From contig JAGYVD010000008.1 in NCBI GenBank assembly GCA_021209875.1, positions 558,001 to 622,000 on the forward strand: a stretch of 64,000 nucleotides of DNA, written 5' to 3'. Below the pieces are notes generated by a model. That model saw nothing but the letters and a program-made list of their open reading frames with translations, ran no database searches and was not told where the DNA came from. The position numbers were made by a program, and so were the translations under genes. Below, piece after piece: positions 1-11,938 of the stretch; positions within the stretch are counted from its first letter, which is position 1; each line of letters starts with the position of its first letter. Source of the DNA: Rosellinia necatrix (lineage: Eukaryota > Ascomycota > Sordariomycetes > Xylariales > Xylariaceae).

Positions 1-567
1 AGACGTGGAGTTGTAATGTATGAGCGGGTACACCGCAGAGCGAGAAAGTGGTGCCACAACGCTCGGGATTACCTTGGATGAGGGCATCTAGGGTAGGTAG
101 TGACGATGGTTAGTCTGGGTTACCTAATGCAAGCTTGTTATGTAGATAAGGTACCTACCTACCCACCTACCTGTATGGCGGTACTTTAGGTACTGGAGCT
201 CGAAGCGACTAATGCCGCGGGAGAGGTGTATGCAACTAACCAAGTACTACCCCACCCGGTCGCATAACAAGCCCATGATGGCCCCACTAAAATTTTCTGT
301 TGGCCTTGGGGTGCTTGCCATGTCTACTTACTTAGGTTATTTGTTTGTTTCTACTTGACAAGAAAGTTATCGTCGTCGAAAACCCCCCGACCGTTCAAAT
401 CGAACCGAAAAGCTGACGTTGGCGCGCACGCTGCCCCGATATCGACTATCCATCGCTCTCGTTGCCTACAGGTTTTGTCAAATTTCCTCGACGAGACTTC
501 GTCGAGTGGTCTCGTGTATTATTGATCAAAACCAACCCATCCTCTCTTCGAAAAAAAAAAAAAAAAT
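1..567. other. Gene-free upstream DNA of the Nop6-like gene
   Basis: No convincing coding region is visible. The stretch holds short GGTA/TACC runs (about 95-175) that recur in other intergenic parts of the window, and ends with an A-run (551-565) directly before the start codon at 568. It presumably contains the promoter and 5' leader of the RRM gene, but I see no individual promoter element that I can defend. Confidence 0.6.
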
Positions 568-1695
568 ATGTCTTCCTCCAGAAAACGGAAGCCGCATGGC
601 GACGATGAACCCACCATTGCCACGGCAGCAGCGACAGTCACGGACGCCTCGAACACGAAGAGGAGGAGACTAAGTGCCGCCGGGGGGGAGGACGAGGAGA
701 CGGCCAGACTTGAGCGGAAGCAGAAGAAGGCTGCGAAGCTCGAGAGGAAAAAGATGAAGAAGGACAAGAAGGAGAAGAAGAATAAGGGCATCGCTGATGA
801 AGAGGAGGGAGGAACGCCGGCGGGAGCCCAAGGGGACGTGGAAGAAGAAGAAGAAGAAGAAGAAGAAGAAGAAGCAGCAGACCTAAAGGAAACGAAAGCA
901 GACACGACAGCCGCCGACCCCACCGCTGTCATCCCGTCCAAGAAAAGCAAGAAAGACAAGGGACAGAAGAAGCCGTCCAGAACAACAGAGACAGAGACAA
1001 AAACAGAGATGACCGCAGAGGATCCCTCGGCCGACGCCGACGCCGACGCCGAAGCAGAAGCAGAAGCAGACGCCAAGAAGCGCTTCATAGTGTTCGTGGG
1101 CAACCTGCCGTACAGCGCGACGCCGGCGCAGATAACGGAGCACTTCGCGTCGGTGCACCCGACGTCGGTGCGCCTGCTGCACCGCAGGGACGACCCCTCG
1201 CGCTCCCGCGGCGTCGCCTTCGTCGAGTTCGCCCGCTACGACCACATGAAGACGGCCCTGAAGCTGTTCCATCACAGTACCTTTAAGACCACCTCTACCA
1301 CCACCTCCTCCTCCTCTTCCTCTACCCCTAGCAGTGGTAGCGGCGGTAGAGAAGATCAAAGGCGCGGAGGACGCGGTAACGGCAACCGTCCCCGCAAGGC
1401 CTGGGAGGGTGGGGAGGGGAAGGAGGAGCGCCGCATCAACGTCGAGCTGACGGCCGGCGGCGGCGGCAACACCGAGTTCCGCAAGGAGCGCATCCGCGCC
1501 AAGAACGAGAAGCTCAACGAGGAGCGCGCCCGCCGCGCCCGGGAGGAGGCCCGCGCCAGGGACAAGAAGGAGAGGCTGAAGGCCGGGAAGGCCGGGAAGG
1601 GAACCGGCGAGGGAGGAGAGGAGGAGGAGGAGAAGGCGAGTGAGGCAGATGCTGTGCATCCGAGTAGGCGGGGACGGGTTCCTGGTTCGACATGA
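568..1695 (+). CDS. Nop6-like nucleolar RRM protein
   Basis: Single-exon gene, 375 aa. Residues about 1-170 are low-complexity: basic K/R/E stretches (45-72), a Glu run (about 91-102) and Asp-Ala/Glu-Ala repeats just before the domain. One RRM follows: RNP2 is VFVGNL (175-180) and RNP1 is RGVAFVEF (214-221). The strand-4 motif RRINVELTAGGGGN (from 288) is typical of the fungal Nop6 family, which acts in early 40S/pre-rRNA processing in the nucleolus. A Ser/Thr/Gly-rich insertion (about 240-287) separates helix 2 from that strand, longer than I would expect. The tail is an R/K/E-rich probable helix. The start at 568 is the first ATG of the frame and lies after an A-run. The family call rests on the RRM plus the ELTAGGGGN motif; Nop6 itself is an inference. 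It converges on rac1. Confidence 0.8.
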   Translation: MSSSRKRKPHGDDEPTIATAAATVTDASNTKRRRLSAAGGEDEETARLERKQKKAAKLERKKMKKDKKEKKNKGIADEEEGGTPAGAQGDVEEEEEEEEEEEAADLKETKADTTAADPTAVIPSKKSKKDKGQKKPSRTTETETKTEMTAEDPSADADADAEAEAEADAKKRFIVFVGNLPYSATPAQITEHFASVHPTSVRLLHRRDDPSRSRGVAFVEFARYDHMKTALKLFHHSTFKTTSTTTSSSSSSTPSSGSGGREDQRRGGRGNGNRPRKAWEGGEGKEERRINVELTAGGGGNTEFRKERIRAKNEKLNEERARRAREEARARDKKERLKAGKAGKGTGEGGEEEEEKASEADAVHPSRRGRVPGST

Positions 1696-2571
1696 TCATA
1701 TACTATAAACCCCCCCCCTTCCCTCCCCCCCTTCCCCCATTCTCCCTCTCCTTCTCCCTGTCCCTCGCGAGAGAGTGTGTGTCAAGGGGGGCGACAAGGG
1801 ATTAGATTCTCTCGAACCACTATTAATCAATCACCCAAAGTAAATTTTTAAGCGGCGAAAGTTGAGAGCTTTTTGTCCATAATACTTACAAAAGCCCCTC
1901 TCACCCTCCCCGCCCCCCTCCCATCTCATATTATAAATTATTAAATCATGTATGGATGGATGGAAACTGTCTGTCAACGCACGATAAAATGTTTGTAGCT
2001 GGGAAAACTTTCCATTTCCATTCGTAAGCCGTGCTATTTACAAATATCGACCACGAAATGGTGTGGAGCGGCGTCCTCCCATGCTTTGCCGTAAGAGCCA
2101 AGCACCTTCTATCAAAATCAGGAACAAATCAGTCAGGTGGTCCTATGCTTTAGTTCTGGTCTTCTCCAACCTGGCTGAAACCAAGATTATGGAGAGCGAC
2201 ACCAGATGATCTGGGTATCGAACTTCCGGGACAAAAAAAAAAAAGAAGCCCTTTGCAAGAAACTGTCCATGCTTCTCAAATCCACTACCATCAATCATCA
2301 CTACTCCCCTTTTCTCTGAGTCGAAATCCATTGTATAGGTCCGGGCCACCAAAAAAAGCAGGGCGGGCCAAATGCTTGGGTATGTAATGTGTGCAGAGGA
2401 GGGGGAACGAGAGAGAGGTCGATGTAATTGGTCAATGCAAACAAGCAGCCTCAGCACACCGGCTCCTAAGCGAAACGTGTCTTTCCTATATGAACCCCCA
2501 AAACGCCAGCATGCCTTGCCAATACCTCTTGCGAACAGTGCAAATATTATGTTGCGGATTGGCGAGTCCAT
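1696..2571. other. Convergent 3' region between Nop6-like gene and rac1
   Basis: This stretch lies between two stop codons of convergent genes and should contain both 3' UTRs. It has C-rich and T-rich tracts just after 1700, an AT-rich stretch around 1925-1955 and an A-run (2234-2245). Open frames here are not supported by composition or by any recognisable domain. Confidence 0.55.
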
Positions 2572-3493
<922 letters not shown>

Positions 3494-3967
3494 GGTTTGC
3501 GGACTCTCTCAGAATCGAATAAGCACGGCGGTAAGTGGTGGTAGGTAGTAGGGCGAAGAAGTGGAGGCTTGATTATCGGAGTGATAGCAGAATATCGGCG
3601 TGGGTCGGCGAGGGTCAGGGGTTATTAGGCGCGGTCGGTGACAAGGCTTAGGAGTGAATTTCGTTCAAAGGGGAGTTGAAAGTGAGCGTTGTCGACTAGA
3701 ATGAAGGTTAGAGATGTCCCGATGCGAATTACCAGCATAGCGTGCCGCAGCTTGCAGGAATCGGGGCGGTACGAAACGGCGCAACGATAAGGGGGCACAT
3801 GCACGGGAGACGCTTTGGCCCTTTTGGGGGTGGACGCGGGTGGATGTTTGGTGGATGTAGGTCGCCCGATGTGCTAAACATCTCTTGCAGGCAGGGCAGG
3901 GTGGAACAGTTTTGGACCAAGCAGTTTTGGACCAGGCGGCGCGAGTGGTGCAGGGCAGGGCAGGGCA

Positions 3968-3988
3968 GGATGGATGGATGGATGGATG
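3968..3988. repeat. (GGAT)n microsatellite
   Basis: Five tandem GATG/GGAT units preceded by GCAGG repeats (3952-3967). Confidence 0.85.
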
Positions 3989-4611
3989 AATGGGGGAAGG
4001 GGAAACAGCCGTGGGAATAAAGTGGTGCAATTAGTAGTGCGAGTGTTATCATGCACAGGAAACGAGGGAGTATGCACGATAGGTAGTCGTCGTACCTACA
4101 TGGGGCAAGGGAGGTTTGCTGGCCTTCCTTGCCCTTTGGGTTTTGTGTTTTGTGTGGTGTTAGAGGGAGGTAGGTAGCGAGGGACAAAGAAGGGCGGGAG
4201 AGGTAATCAGCGAGGGTGAGGTGTATGACAACGGCGGCGGTGGTAGGCTGTTGAAGTCCCGACGAAGTGGTAAGGTGTGGCGAATAATTGGAGGAGCAGA
4301 GAGGGCGAAAGCGTAGCGCGTTGTGCTCACACCACCGAAGTAGGGGCGAGGATGTGGAATGGGAGAGCCGAGGCCGGGGGGCAGCAAGCAAGACGGAGGC
4401 CAGGTACGAAGTAGATGCAGGGTAAGGTAGGTAGGCAGGTAGTTAAAGTATAACAAAAAAGGACGACAACATACAAGATCAAGTGCTCTATTAGTTCAAA
4501 AGGCAAAGCTGGCGTAGCAGCGTCACTATCTTCAAAGAATAGATGGATGCCACAGACGACCGATGACTGACTGACGGCAGGCCGATGTCGAAACGGGTGT
4601 AATAAGAACGG

Positions 4612-4650
4612 GATCAATCGATCAATCGATCAATCAATCAATCAATCAAT
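4612..4650. repeat. (GATCAATC)/(AATC)n microsatellite
   Basis: Begins as 8-mer GATCAATC units and resolves into pure AATC tetranucleotides, about 39 bp in total. Confidence 0.9.
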
Positions 4651-4765
4651 TGGTTCAGTCAATCAGAAGAGAGATGCAGCGCTCGGATCGCAGGCAAAGG
4701 TATCATCGACGGAACAAGACGGGAAGGAGAAGGAGGAGGAGGGAGAAGAGACAACACGCCCGCGC

Positions 4766-4787
4766 ACACTCACACACACACACACAC
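4766..4787. repeat. (CA)n microsatellite
   Basis: Nearly pure CA dinucleotide run. It is followed around 4845-4915 by irregular GAAG-TGTGAAG-type repeats. Confidence 0.85.
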
Positions 4788-5100
4788 GCGGAACTCTATG
4801 ACTCTCTCCAAGCCAGAGTGGATCGGGATGAGCTGCGGTTGCGGTTGCGGTGTACGAAGCGTGAAGCGTGAAGTGTGAAGTGAAGTGCGAAGTGTGAAGC
4901 GTGAAATATGAAGTGTGACGATGTATGTGATGTGATCTGTGGATTGCAAATTGCGACTTTGGTCGGAAAGTTGAACTTTCGAGAGGTAAATGGGATAGGT
5001 TGGTAGGTAAGGTTAGGGTGGGCTGGCAGCCAGACAAGTAAGTAACCTTAAACTACCTAAGGCAGTGTGAGGCGGATTAGGTAGATTAGGTACAAGTAGT

Positions 5101-5120
5101 GTAGGTAGGTAGGTAGGTAC
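5101..5120. repeat. (GGTA)n microsatellite
   Basis: Five tandem GGTA units. The same tetranucleotide, or its complement TACC, recurs near 95-175, 4425-4440, 7025-7090 and 35535-35560. Confidence 0.85.
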
Positions 5121-5144
5121 TTAATTGGTTAAGGTCAGATTGTT

Positions 5145-5180
5145 GATTGGCTGGTCGATTGGCTGGTCGATTTGCTGGTC
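5145..5180. repeat. 12-bp tandem repeat, three copies
   Basis: Three tandem copies of the 12-mer GATTGGCTGGTC; the last copy carries G-to-T changes. Confidence 0.85.
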
Positions 5181-5389
5181 TACACGTGTATTTGCTGGAG
5201 GTTGGAGGTCTTTCAAGGTTTGACGAGGAACTTAACAGGTACACCTCTGCAAGGCGCAAAGAAAGGCGGTCGGTCGGCTTGTAGTGAACGATGCGACAAC
5301 TCCTTCCCACCGTAACTTGGGCTCTACCTTGGTATCTCAAACAAGGGTCAGGTACCGGTAACTCTGGCGCTTCTTTCCTCCTTACACCG

Positions 5390-5464
5390 TACCCAGAACC
5401 CATATACCCAGAACCCGTATATCCAGAATCCGTATACCCAGGGCATATACCCAGGCCGTATACC
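5390..5464. repeat. 15-bp minisatellite, about five copies
   Basis: Tandem units built on TACCCAGAACCCRTA; later copies shorten to 13 bp (CAGGGCATA and CAGGCCGTA forms). It gives spurious repetitive ORFs on both strands (Tyr/Pro/Gly-rich), which are not genes. Confidence 0.85.
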
Positions 5465-8400
5465 ACTTGTACCCGAGTACATCATGATCAGGTTTGGGGG
5501 CAGATTGGCTGCTACGGCCCAGGCGGTACAGGCACTATATCCTTGCCTAAGAGAGCTTAGCAGGCACGGTAAGTGGCATTTAGAGCTGGTCTGGGCGCTG
5601 GTTGGTGGTACGACCCGGGGGTGGTACATGGCCTAAACCGAGGAATTTGCTGTGGGGGCATCTCTTGATATGCTCTGAGCGCTTCCCTTGGAATTCCAGT
5701 TTGTACCTAAGTTCGTCGGCATGGGTTGGGTACATGTGAGATCGATACAAGGTCTTTGGTGTTGGAGAAAGAGCCAACTAGGAGCCCAAGGGTGCCCCCT
5801 ACATGTGGTTCTGGAAGAATCTCACCCCAACGTTCAAAAAAGGGCGTTGGTCACCTATAACCTGTCAAGCCAATGATGGAAAACAGCCAAGGGCCCGGAA
5901 TAGATAATTCGGCGAATTATACTAGTTATACATAAAGATATTTTACAGTCGGCAGGTATGTGAATGCAGCTTGTTGTCGCCTACAACCCATGACCATGAC
6001 CATAATCCCTACCTCAACTCATGGCACTGCCTGGATATGCAGCTGTCTAGTTCCGTATATGTAAAGTGATATTACGCCCCATACTATAAAAGGATACGTC
6101 TTGGGTGGTTCACGGGGGCTCGGGAGAAGATGACATAATAATGTTAAGCAAGGAAAAGGCATATGATATAAACGGGCTGGGGGCGACATTCTTACCCATC
6201 AGGGAGGAAGTATCTTGTTTAGGCGTTACCTGAAGCAAGGTTGCAACATGGCCGTTCCGGAACATTTTGTCGCCCTGACATGTGTGTCAGGGATGCCTAT
6301 TCCTAGGCGTCAAAGGCCTATGGGGGAACAACGGTCGCGTCTGATTCGTCACTATTTCATGACTTGCGACAAATCGGAATTTTTGGTCAGGGGGGACTCA
6401 AACCGAGAAGTGGATGTGAGCGCTCACGCTTACAACGCTTACACCAATATGTATGTACTTCATCTGCCTACCAGAACGAAAGGTCTAGGGAGCAAGCCTC
6501 ACGAATTCTCCAGAATGGGCAGGACGGGCTTACTACGTTATAAAGCAACGAATGAGGGGCCCACTTCGATGTGTTTGAGGTAGAGAGGGTTGCAGGCTCG
6601 AATATAACTAGATACGAAGGCATGCAGGTGGCTGTCCTGGGCATCGTGTGGTGGTTTAAATCCCCATGTTCTTCCTACCTCAGAGGATTGATCGACGGCG
6701 GACTAGGGAGCTCTTAGTCTAGAGAAGGGGAGGTGAAACATATACCAACCTTGTCCATTAACCGAGCGGGTTGTGGCCATTGCTCTGGTAGGAGGAGCCA
6801 AATGAAACGCCTATGTATATAGGCCGGTGGCACTTTATCCGGCTGCAACAACGCGATTGAGCACTTGTTACAGTGCCCAGGTGCTGGTAACAAGTCGGTA
6901 TATGTAGGTTTTCGAAGTATAGAACAACTAGCCTGCCTCTTATTACGTCTCCTATTAGGTGGCACGGCAGCAGCACGACAAGCAGCACAACGTTGCAGGT
7001 CGCTGTTGCATGTGATAGCTTCCAAGGTACCTGAGTACCTGGGTACCTGGGTACCTACGTACCCACCTGCCTACCTACACTACCTAAGGTAGTTACATAC
7101 TTACCTGAGGCCAACAGGGAGGTATTGGGCATTGGGTAACTTTGGGCCCTTAAAGGTCACCTGCAGATGGACTTCGTTGTATGCATCTCGAAACATCTTA
7201 TTGAAACAGATGGTAGACGGGGTTTCATCGTGATTTAGACGCCGGGATCCGAGAGTTTGGATGACATTACCCTAGCGGTAGCCTGGCGGTAGCGGATGTT
7301 GTGACGCTGAACCACCTGCAGAGCCGATAACCTGTGTTGGGTCACTCCTCCCAGTTCTAACCCCCCACCTGCCATTAATAGGTTAGCCTGAAATCGATGC
7401 AAGCAAGAGTGGTATTACATAAGTGCTTAAACCAGATACCTGCCTGTCCTGGTGACGACAATACCACGCACGTGTGGGTCTATCTTTCACTATCAGAAAG
7501 CGCGTCCTGACGCGCCCCTCTCAAACCCGCCTTTGACAATTAAGGTAAGCAAGCAAAGCTTATCGTTAGGTACGATTAGAAAAGTCTGGCCTTCCTCCTA
7601 CCGCCTTGCCTCCAAGGATACAAACCGCAGACTTTTCTTAAATCCATGCCCGCAGTTTATAGCCCATTCACGATTCGAAACAAGAGCTACCAAACCCTGC
7701 GAAAGTGACCTGTTGGGAAGACCGCATGTAGAAACCACATCATGATATGTCACGTGACAGGTTCTGTAAGCTTTGGGAACAGACAATAGCAAATGTATAT
7801 CTATGCGAAGAAATCACTAACAATGGTCAATTGTCAAAGTATTCACCTCCCATAATTAGTCAGAGTCAATACCAAGAACTAACTGACTGTGCGCTTAGAT
7901 TGCGAAGTGAAGTGAAGTAAGGACTAACGAGAATACGTAGGAGATTCGTGGTCATCATACAGACATTCCCTCTATAATATCTATGGATCTGTCTATAGCT
8001 GGATCTCCCGCTACGCAGGATATTTAGATCTCGCTGCGATCCATCTATCTACCACGTGGCCTTCTCTTGGCAGTCTGTACCTGGTCCAATCCAATTGCGA
8101 GTTTCTTCTACGTACACTGTCACGACGCAGTCATGACACCTCCAGGGGTGGTTGGCTTTCTGTTCCCCAGCTTTGAGTCTTCGTCAACCGTATCGCTCAA
8201 CTCTCGGCTGTGGAGCTTCGTTCCCTGATCGTGACATAATCGAGCGCCAGTTCTGGATACTGGTGTCCGTTTCCGACCACTCTAAGAATAGCATATTGGT
8301 CGCTCGCAATCGATCTTGTACGGAATTAAAGTCAACATTGTAATTTTCAAAACCTGCTTGACAAGACATAAAACCTAAGTATTCACCTTCGTTGGTTTCA

Positions 8401-8726
8401 TAATAATGACTAATCGCATTTATGTCCTACTTCTGGCAAGGACAAGGACGCCCACTCTGTATCCAGGCCAGGCCGTAAATGGCGACGATAGGAATATTCA
8501 ACTCTTGCTTAAAGTAGATAACACATCCCACAAGTGGATTTCCCACCACTTATTTGCTCGTGCGTCGTGAATCAAGTAATTTAACCACAACATATAGAAT
8601 CAATCAAAACTATCCGGATTCCGATTCATCAGTCAACTCTATATTATTTTGACATGTTTGCCCATTGTGGCCGGGTTTGCTACAAAACCCTACAACGCTT
8701 CGTATATGTCTCTTTCTATCACATGA
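5465..8726. other. Gene-free DNA
   Basis: I recognise no gene here. Short open frames exist (for example 6215-6583), but none has a recognisable domain, intron structure or biased composition. TACC/GGTA-type low-complexity sequence recurs at 7025-7095. The base composition is normal, unlike the AT-rich blocks further right. Confidence 0.5.
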
Positions 8727-9155
8727 AGAATGCCCAGAGTGAGGTCTAGTTACTGGGAGGTAACAGCTGGGTTAAAAATAAATAGCCAAGTATAGGGGTA
8801 AGACTCAACACCATTAATTTGTTAGGCAAATGGATCACATAGCGAGGCACCAGCTACCCTAGGGGGTAGCTCTAAAGGCATAATTGTGTATATAAGGACT
8901 GAAGGCCTCCCACCTAGATGATAGGCCCAGGAATCAATAATATTAAGCCCTACCCCTATAATTGGCTATCTACCTGCTACCCAGCTGCTACCTCATATTG
9001 ACTAGACCTCACTCTGGGAATTCTCAACATGACATAATTCCTGGGCCTACCATCTAGGGTGCGAAGTCTTTAGTCCTTATATACATAAATATACCTCTAT
9101 AACTATATCGTAGGGTAGCTGGTGCCTTGCCATATGTTTTATCTACCTGATACTT
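8727..9155. repeat. Short repeat inserted in an inverted copy of itself
   Basis: The order is X-Y-X'-Y', where X (about 8733-8800) matches the reverse complement of X' (about 8950-9018), and Y (about 8838-8937) matches the reverse complement of Y' (about 9037-9132). The simplest reading is a ~212-bp element (8811-9022) inserted into an older copy of the same element in the opposite orientation. The direct repeat CTCAACA flanks the inner copy (8804-8810 and 9023-9029) and could be its target-site duplication. Each copy has a TATATAAGGACT box. It is non-coding, so a MITE or a small solo LTR; the class is undetermined. Confidence 0.7.
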
Positions 9156-9169
9156 TCCTCCTTGTACGT

Positions 9170-9319
9170 CAGGTCCAATGATGGCACTGCTAGCTACTGC
9201 CCGACACCTAGGGTGGTTCCAGTACTTGAAATGGGTTTATATAAGGACCTTCGGGGCCCCCCTTGGGATTTAAAGGGTTTAGGAATCAATTATAAACCCT
9301 ATTGAACCCTAAATATAAC
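9170..9319 (+). repeat. 150-bp dispersed repeat, left copy
   Basis: Matches the reverse complement of 25141-25292 almost throughout, with scattered transitions. It carries TATATAAGGACC (about 9239-9250) and AGGAATCAATT, both shared in looser form with the 8727-9155 repeat. This points to one related family of short TATA-containing elements, either solo-LTR-like or MITE-like. Confidence 0.8.
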
Positions 9320-10614
9320 CAGCAAACCCCCCCCACCCCCCACCCCCACGGCCTAGAACAAGCTTATCTACTCACTCCGTGATCCCTACAATTGACATCG
9401 TATAACGACCACCTTGACAATTTTTTAGTTTTTTTTATTGCTCGGCTTTATCCCGCTCAGCTTGTAGATCCTTGGCCTTTTGTATAATAAGCGATTCTTC
9501 TGTCACGGAACTAAAGCCGGCCTTCCGGCCTCTACCGGGCACAGACCAAAAGATCATGTATATAAGTTAGAATATCTGGCGACTGCCGGACAGGAGGAAC
9601 GTTCCTCCTTGTGCAATAACATAAGTCATTTCTAGAACTACCAGCAATATGAACTGTAACACCTTCATCTTGTAATCGGCTTTCTTTTTTTTTTTCTTTT
9701 TTTTTTTTTGTACAACGTTGACCAAGCCCGTTATTTGCCTTGCAAAAGTTTGCGACCTCCCCCCTTTAATAAAGCAAATCGGTGGAAAACAGCCTCTGTA
9801 CTGCGGTATAATTAGCCTATGCTTTGTATAATAGATGTTGGCAAACTATCCTGGTGCCAGGTAACTTGTTGTTATATATGTTAGGATTGGTAGTTAGCTC
9901 CGGTAAGGTTATTCGGCGCGGTCAACTGCCAATCGTGGGGAGTTGTGATAATAAAGGTTCCACATTAATAGTTTCTGGACAAAAGTTGAGCTGTTTAATA
10001 ACATATTCTAGGTTGTACAGTACTAACTATCTGTCTTACAAAATAACTAGTATACAGTAATTCCTAAGACGCCTTCTTAAAGGAATGCTTCCTGAAGGAA
10101 GGCTTCCGGATGGAAGGCTTCAGGAGATGGCGTCACAAAATCTATATAGACTAACAACCTTAGAATCTATATGACCATAGCTTAATTGATACATACCCCT
10201 TCAGGGACTCTATTAATGCTTATATAGCACTATACTTGTTATTTTCATATATTATATTTGACGGAGGTGTGGATCGATCAGTGGGAAGATTCATTGATCA
10301 CTAGAAGCGTGGTGACACTCTGGGAATGTTTGGTACGGATGATCGAATTAACTAGGAAGCTTCTATCTGGTGTGGTGAGCCACAGGTATTTATGTATATT
10401 GATCACGTGGTAGAAACGATCCAAAGGATAGTTCCTGGCCCGCACGCGTAGCGCTTGTAAGTGCGGCATCGGAACTGCACTCTGCATATGTGCATCCTCT
10501 GCTTGGGAGATCCCCAAATTAGGGATTCCTGGCTCAATTGCCAAGCCGTTCCACACTACTGTCACATTATAACTTTAAATTCTTTTTTTCTCTCTTTATC
10601 TTTTTAAGTGTTTA
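9320..10614. other. Gene-free DNA with homopolymer tracts
   Basis: Contains a C-rich tract (about 9328-9350), a T/CT tract (about 9681-9709) and a cluster of GGAAGGCTTCC-like imperfect palindromes (about 10080-10125). A short minus-strand frame ends in a K/E/D/Q-rich stretch near 9440-9520 and could be a scrap of an old transposase, but it is too short to assign. Confidence 0.4.
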
Positions 10615-10895
10615 TGTCATGGCCTATAGCCTTGCTGGCCTCTGATTGGCTAGCCACCCTAGGTAGCTAGGTAGGTGGCTAGGTGGCTAGGTGGTAATGA
10701 ATAGCCCTGTTGGTGCCAATACGAAGTGGTGAATGCGGCAGGCCAGTCACACAGTGAATAGCCTGTTATATATATAAGTAGGAATTCTGGCCGTCGGCCC
10801 TGTATATAGTTTTCTTTTTTTTCAACCTTAGTTTTTCTTCCTAATACAGAGGTATAGTTGGACTTCATACCAACTGTCACTATTCAGCCATCACA
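10615..10895 (+). repeat. Solo LTR of the Gypsy family (diverged)
   Basis: Runs from TGTCATGG to CCATCACA and shares the family core GGAATTCTGGCCGTCGGCCC, the AACCTTAGTTT element and the 3' end with the LTRs of the intact chromovirus. It carries a private GGTAGCTAGGTGG-type insertion near 10660-10695. No internal element follows. No matching 5-bp duplication is found (GTTTA versus GTCTG). It is not RIP-mutated. Confidence 0.85.
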
Positions 10896-11154
10896 GTCTG
10901 CCTCTTTGTTTGTTTGTCTGCCTGCTTATATAGGCCTAATATAAAATGTAAGGTAAGAAAAGATGTATTAAGTCAAATATGACCAAGACCTTGGAACTAC
11001 AGCTACCTAGGCATTTTACAAGACTGGGCTAGGTGGGCCGGGTCAAGGGCCAAGTGGCCAAGGGCCCAGTGGGCCAGGTGGGCCAGCCGAAAGCTGGCTA
11101 GCTGGCTAACCCTTTGGCAACTCCAACAAGCCTTATATTTATATTCTACATCAC

Positions 11155-11515
11155 CAACAGGGCATACCGCGCAGTGTAAATAGCATGTATTCTGAGGGGG
11201 AGTGTGAGCCTAATACGGGTCGCTTTCGGTACGAGGCCGCAGCTAAAAGTGTAGCAAACGTATGCTTATCCTTTAGCGTCGAATTCAGTACGTAGTCAGG
11301 CCTAGAAAGCTAGCCGGAAAAGTGCCTTACGCTATATATGCTATCTACTGATTAAAAAAACCTAATTTTTCTCTAGTGGCCTGTTGCTATCGGGTAATAA
11401 GTAGAACAAATTTGGGGCTATTTCGAGCCTAATATGCCTAAGAGTTAAAGTTGTAGAAAAAAAAATTAAATAGTAGAGCTTTAACCTTAGTAAAACTTAA
11501 TTATTTATATTACTA
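11155..11515 (+). repeat. ~360-bp tandem unit, copy 1
   Basis: The sequence from GCATACCGCGCAGTG (about 11162) onward recurs from about 11522 (GCATACTGCGTAGTA) up to the Gypsy insertion at 11694. Its second half (11406-11515) recurs at 24028-24140. The whole is best read as two tandem units, with the second interrupted by 12.3 kb of later insertions. The first ~200 bp of copy 1 are unmutated and the rest shows C-to-T/G-to-A change. Confidence 0.65.
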
Positions 11516-11693
11516 ATAAAGCATACTGCGTAGTATAAATAGCATATATTTTAAAAAAAAGCGTAAGCTTAATACAGGTTGTTTTTAATATAAAGCTACA
11601 GCTAAAAGTGTAGCAAACATATACTTATTCTTTAGCGTTAAATTTAATATGTAGTTGGGTTTAAAAAGCTAGCTGGAAAAATGTGTCATGACC
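11516..11693 (+). repeat. Tandem unit copy 2, left part (RIP-mutated)
   Basis: A transition-rich version of 11155-11350, interrupted at 11693 by the Gypsy relic. Its right part appears to be 24028-24140. Confidence 0.6.
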
Positions 11694-11938
11694 CACAGCC
11701 ATGATGGCCCTGATTGGCTGCACCAATAAGTGGCCTGGCGGCCCCTGATTGGTTCCCCGGCTAAATAGGTACAAGTACGAGGTGGTGAATGGCCAGTGGT
11801 ATATACAAATAGGAATTCTGGCCGTCGGCCCTGTGTATAGTTCTTTTTTTTTTTTAACTTTAGTTTTTTTTTTTAATATATAGGTATAGTTAGGCTCTGT
11901 TTTAACTGCTGCTATTGCAGCTATTATAAAACTAAGGT
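11694..11938 (+). repeat. 5' LTR of the RIP-mutated Gypsy copy
   Basis: Starts TGTCATGACCC. The first ~150 bp are close to the intact LTR apart from a ~25-bp deletion, while the last ~100 bp are mutated. The 11-base primer-site sequence AAACTAAGGTT follows intact at 11939-11949. Confidence 0.9.

Larger units (their letters stand above)
3494..5464. other. Gene-free intergenic DNA upstream of rac1
   Basis: No gene is recognised. The part near 3494-3720 should hold the rac1 promoter and leader. The rest is low-complexity and rich in simple repeats, listed separately. Open frames here are repeat translations without any recognisable domain. Confidence 0.55.

Noticed and set aside
883..1659. Long antisense open frame over the Nop6-like gene
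   Set aside because: A shadow of repetitive Lys/Glu/Ala codons read backwards (poly-Leu, poly-Ser); no domain.
5390..5464. CRISPR-like array
   Set aside because: Units are contiguous 15-mers without spacers, in a fungal genome; a minisatellite.
6215..6583. 122-codon open frame
   Set aside because: No domain, no good composition bias, no introns or homology I can recognise. A GGTTTGAGTCC-like box near 6403 (minus strand) suggested a tRNA, but no T stem or acceptor pairing forms.
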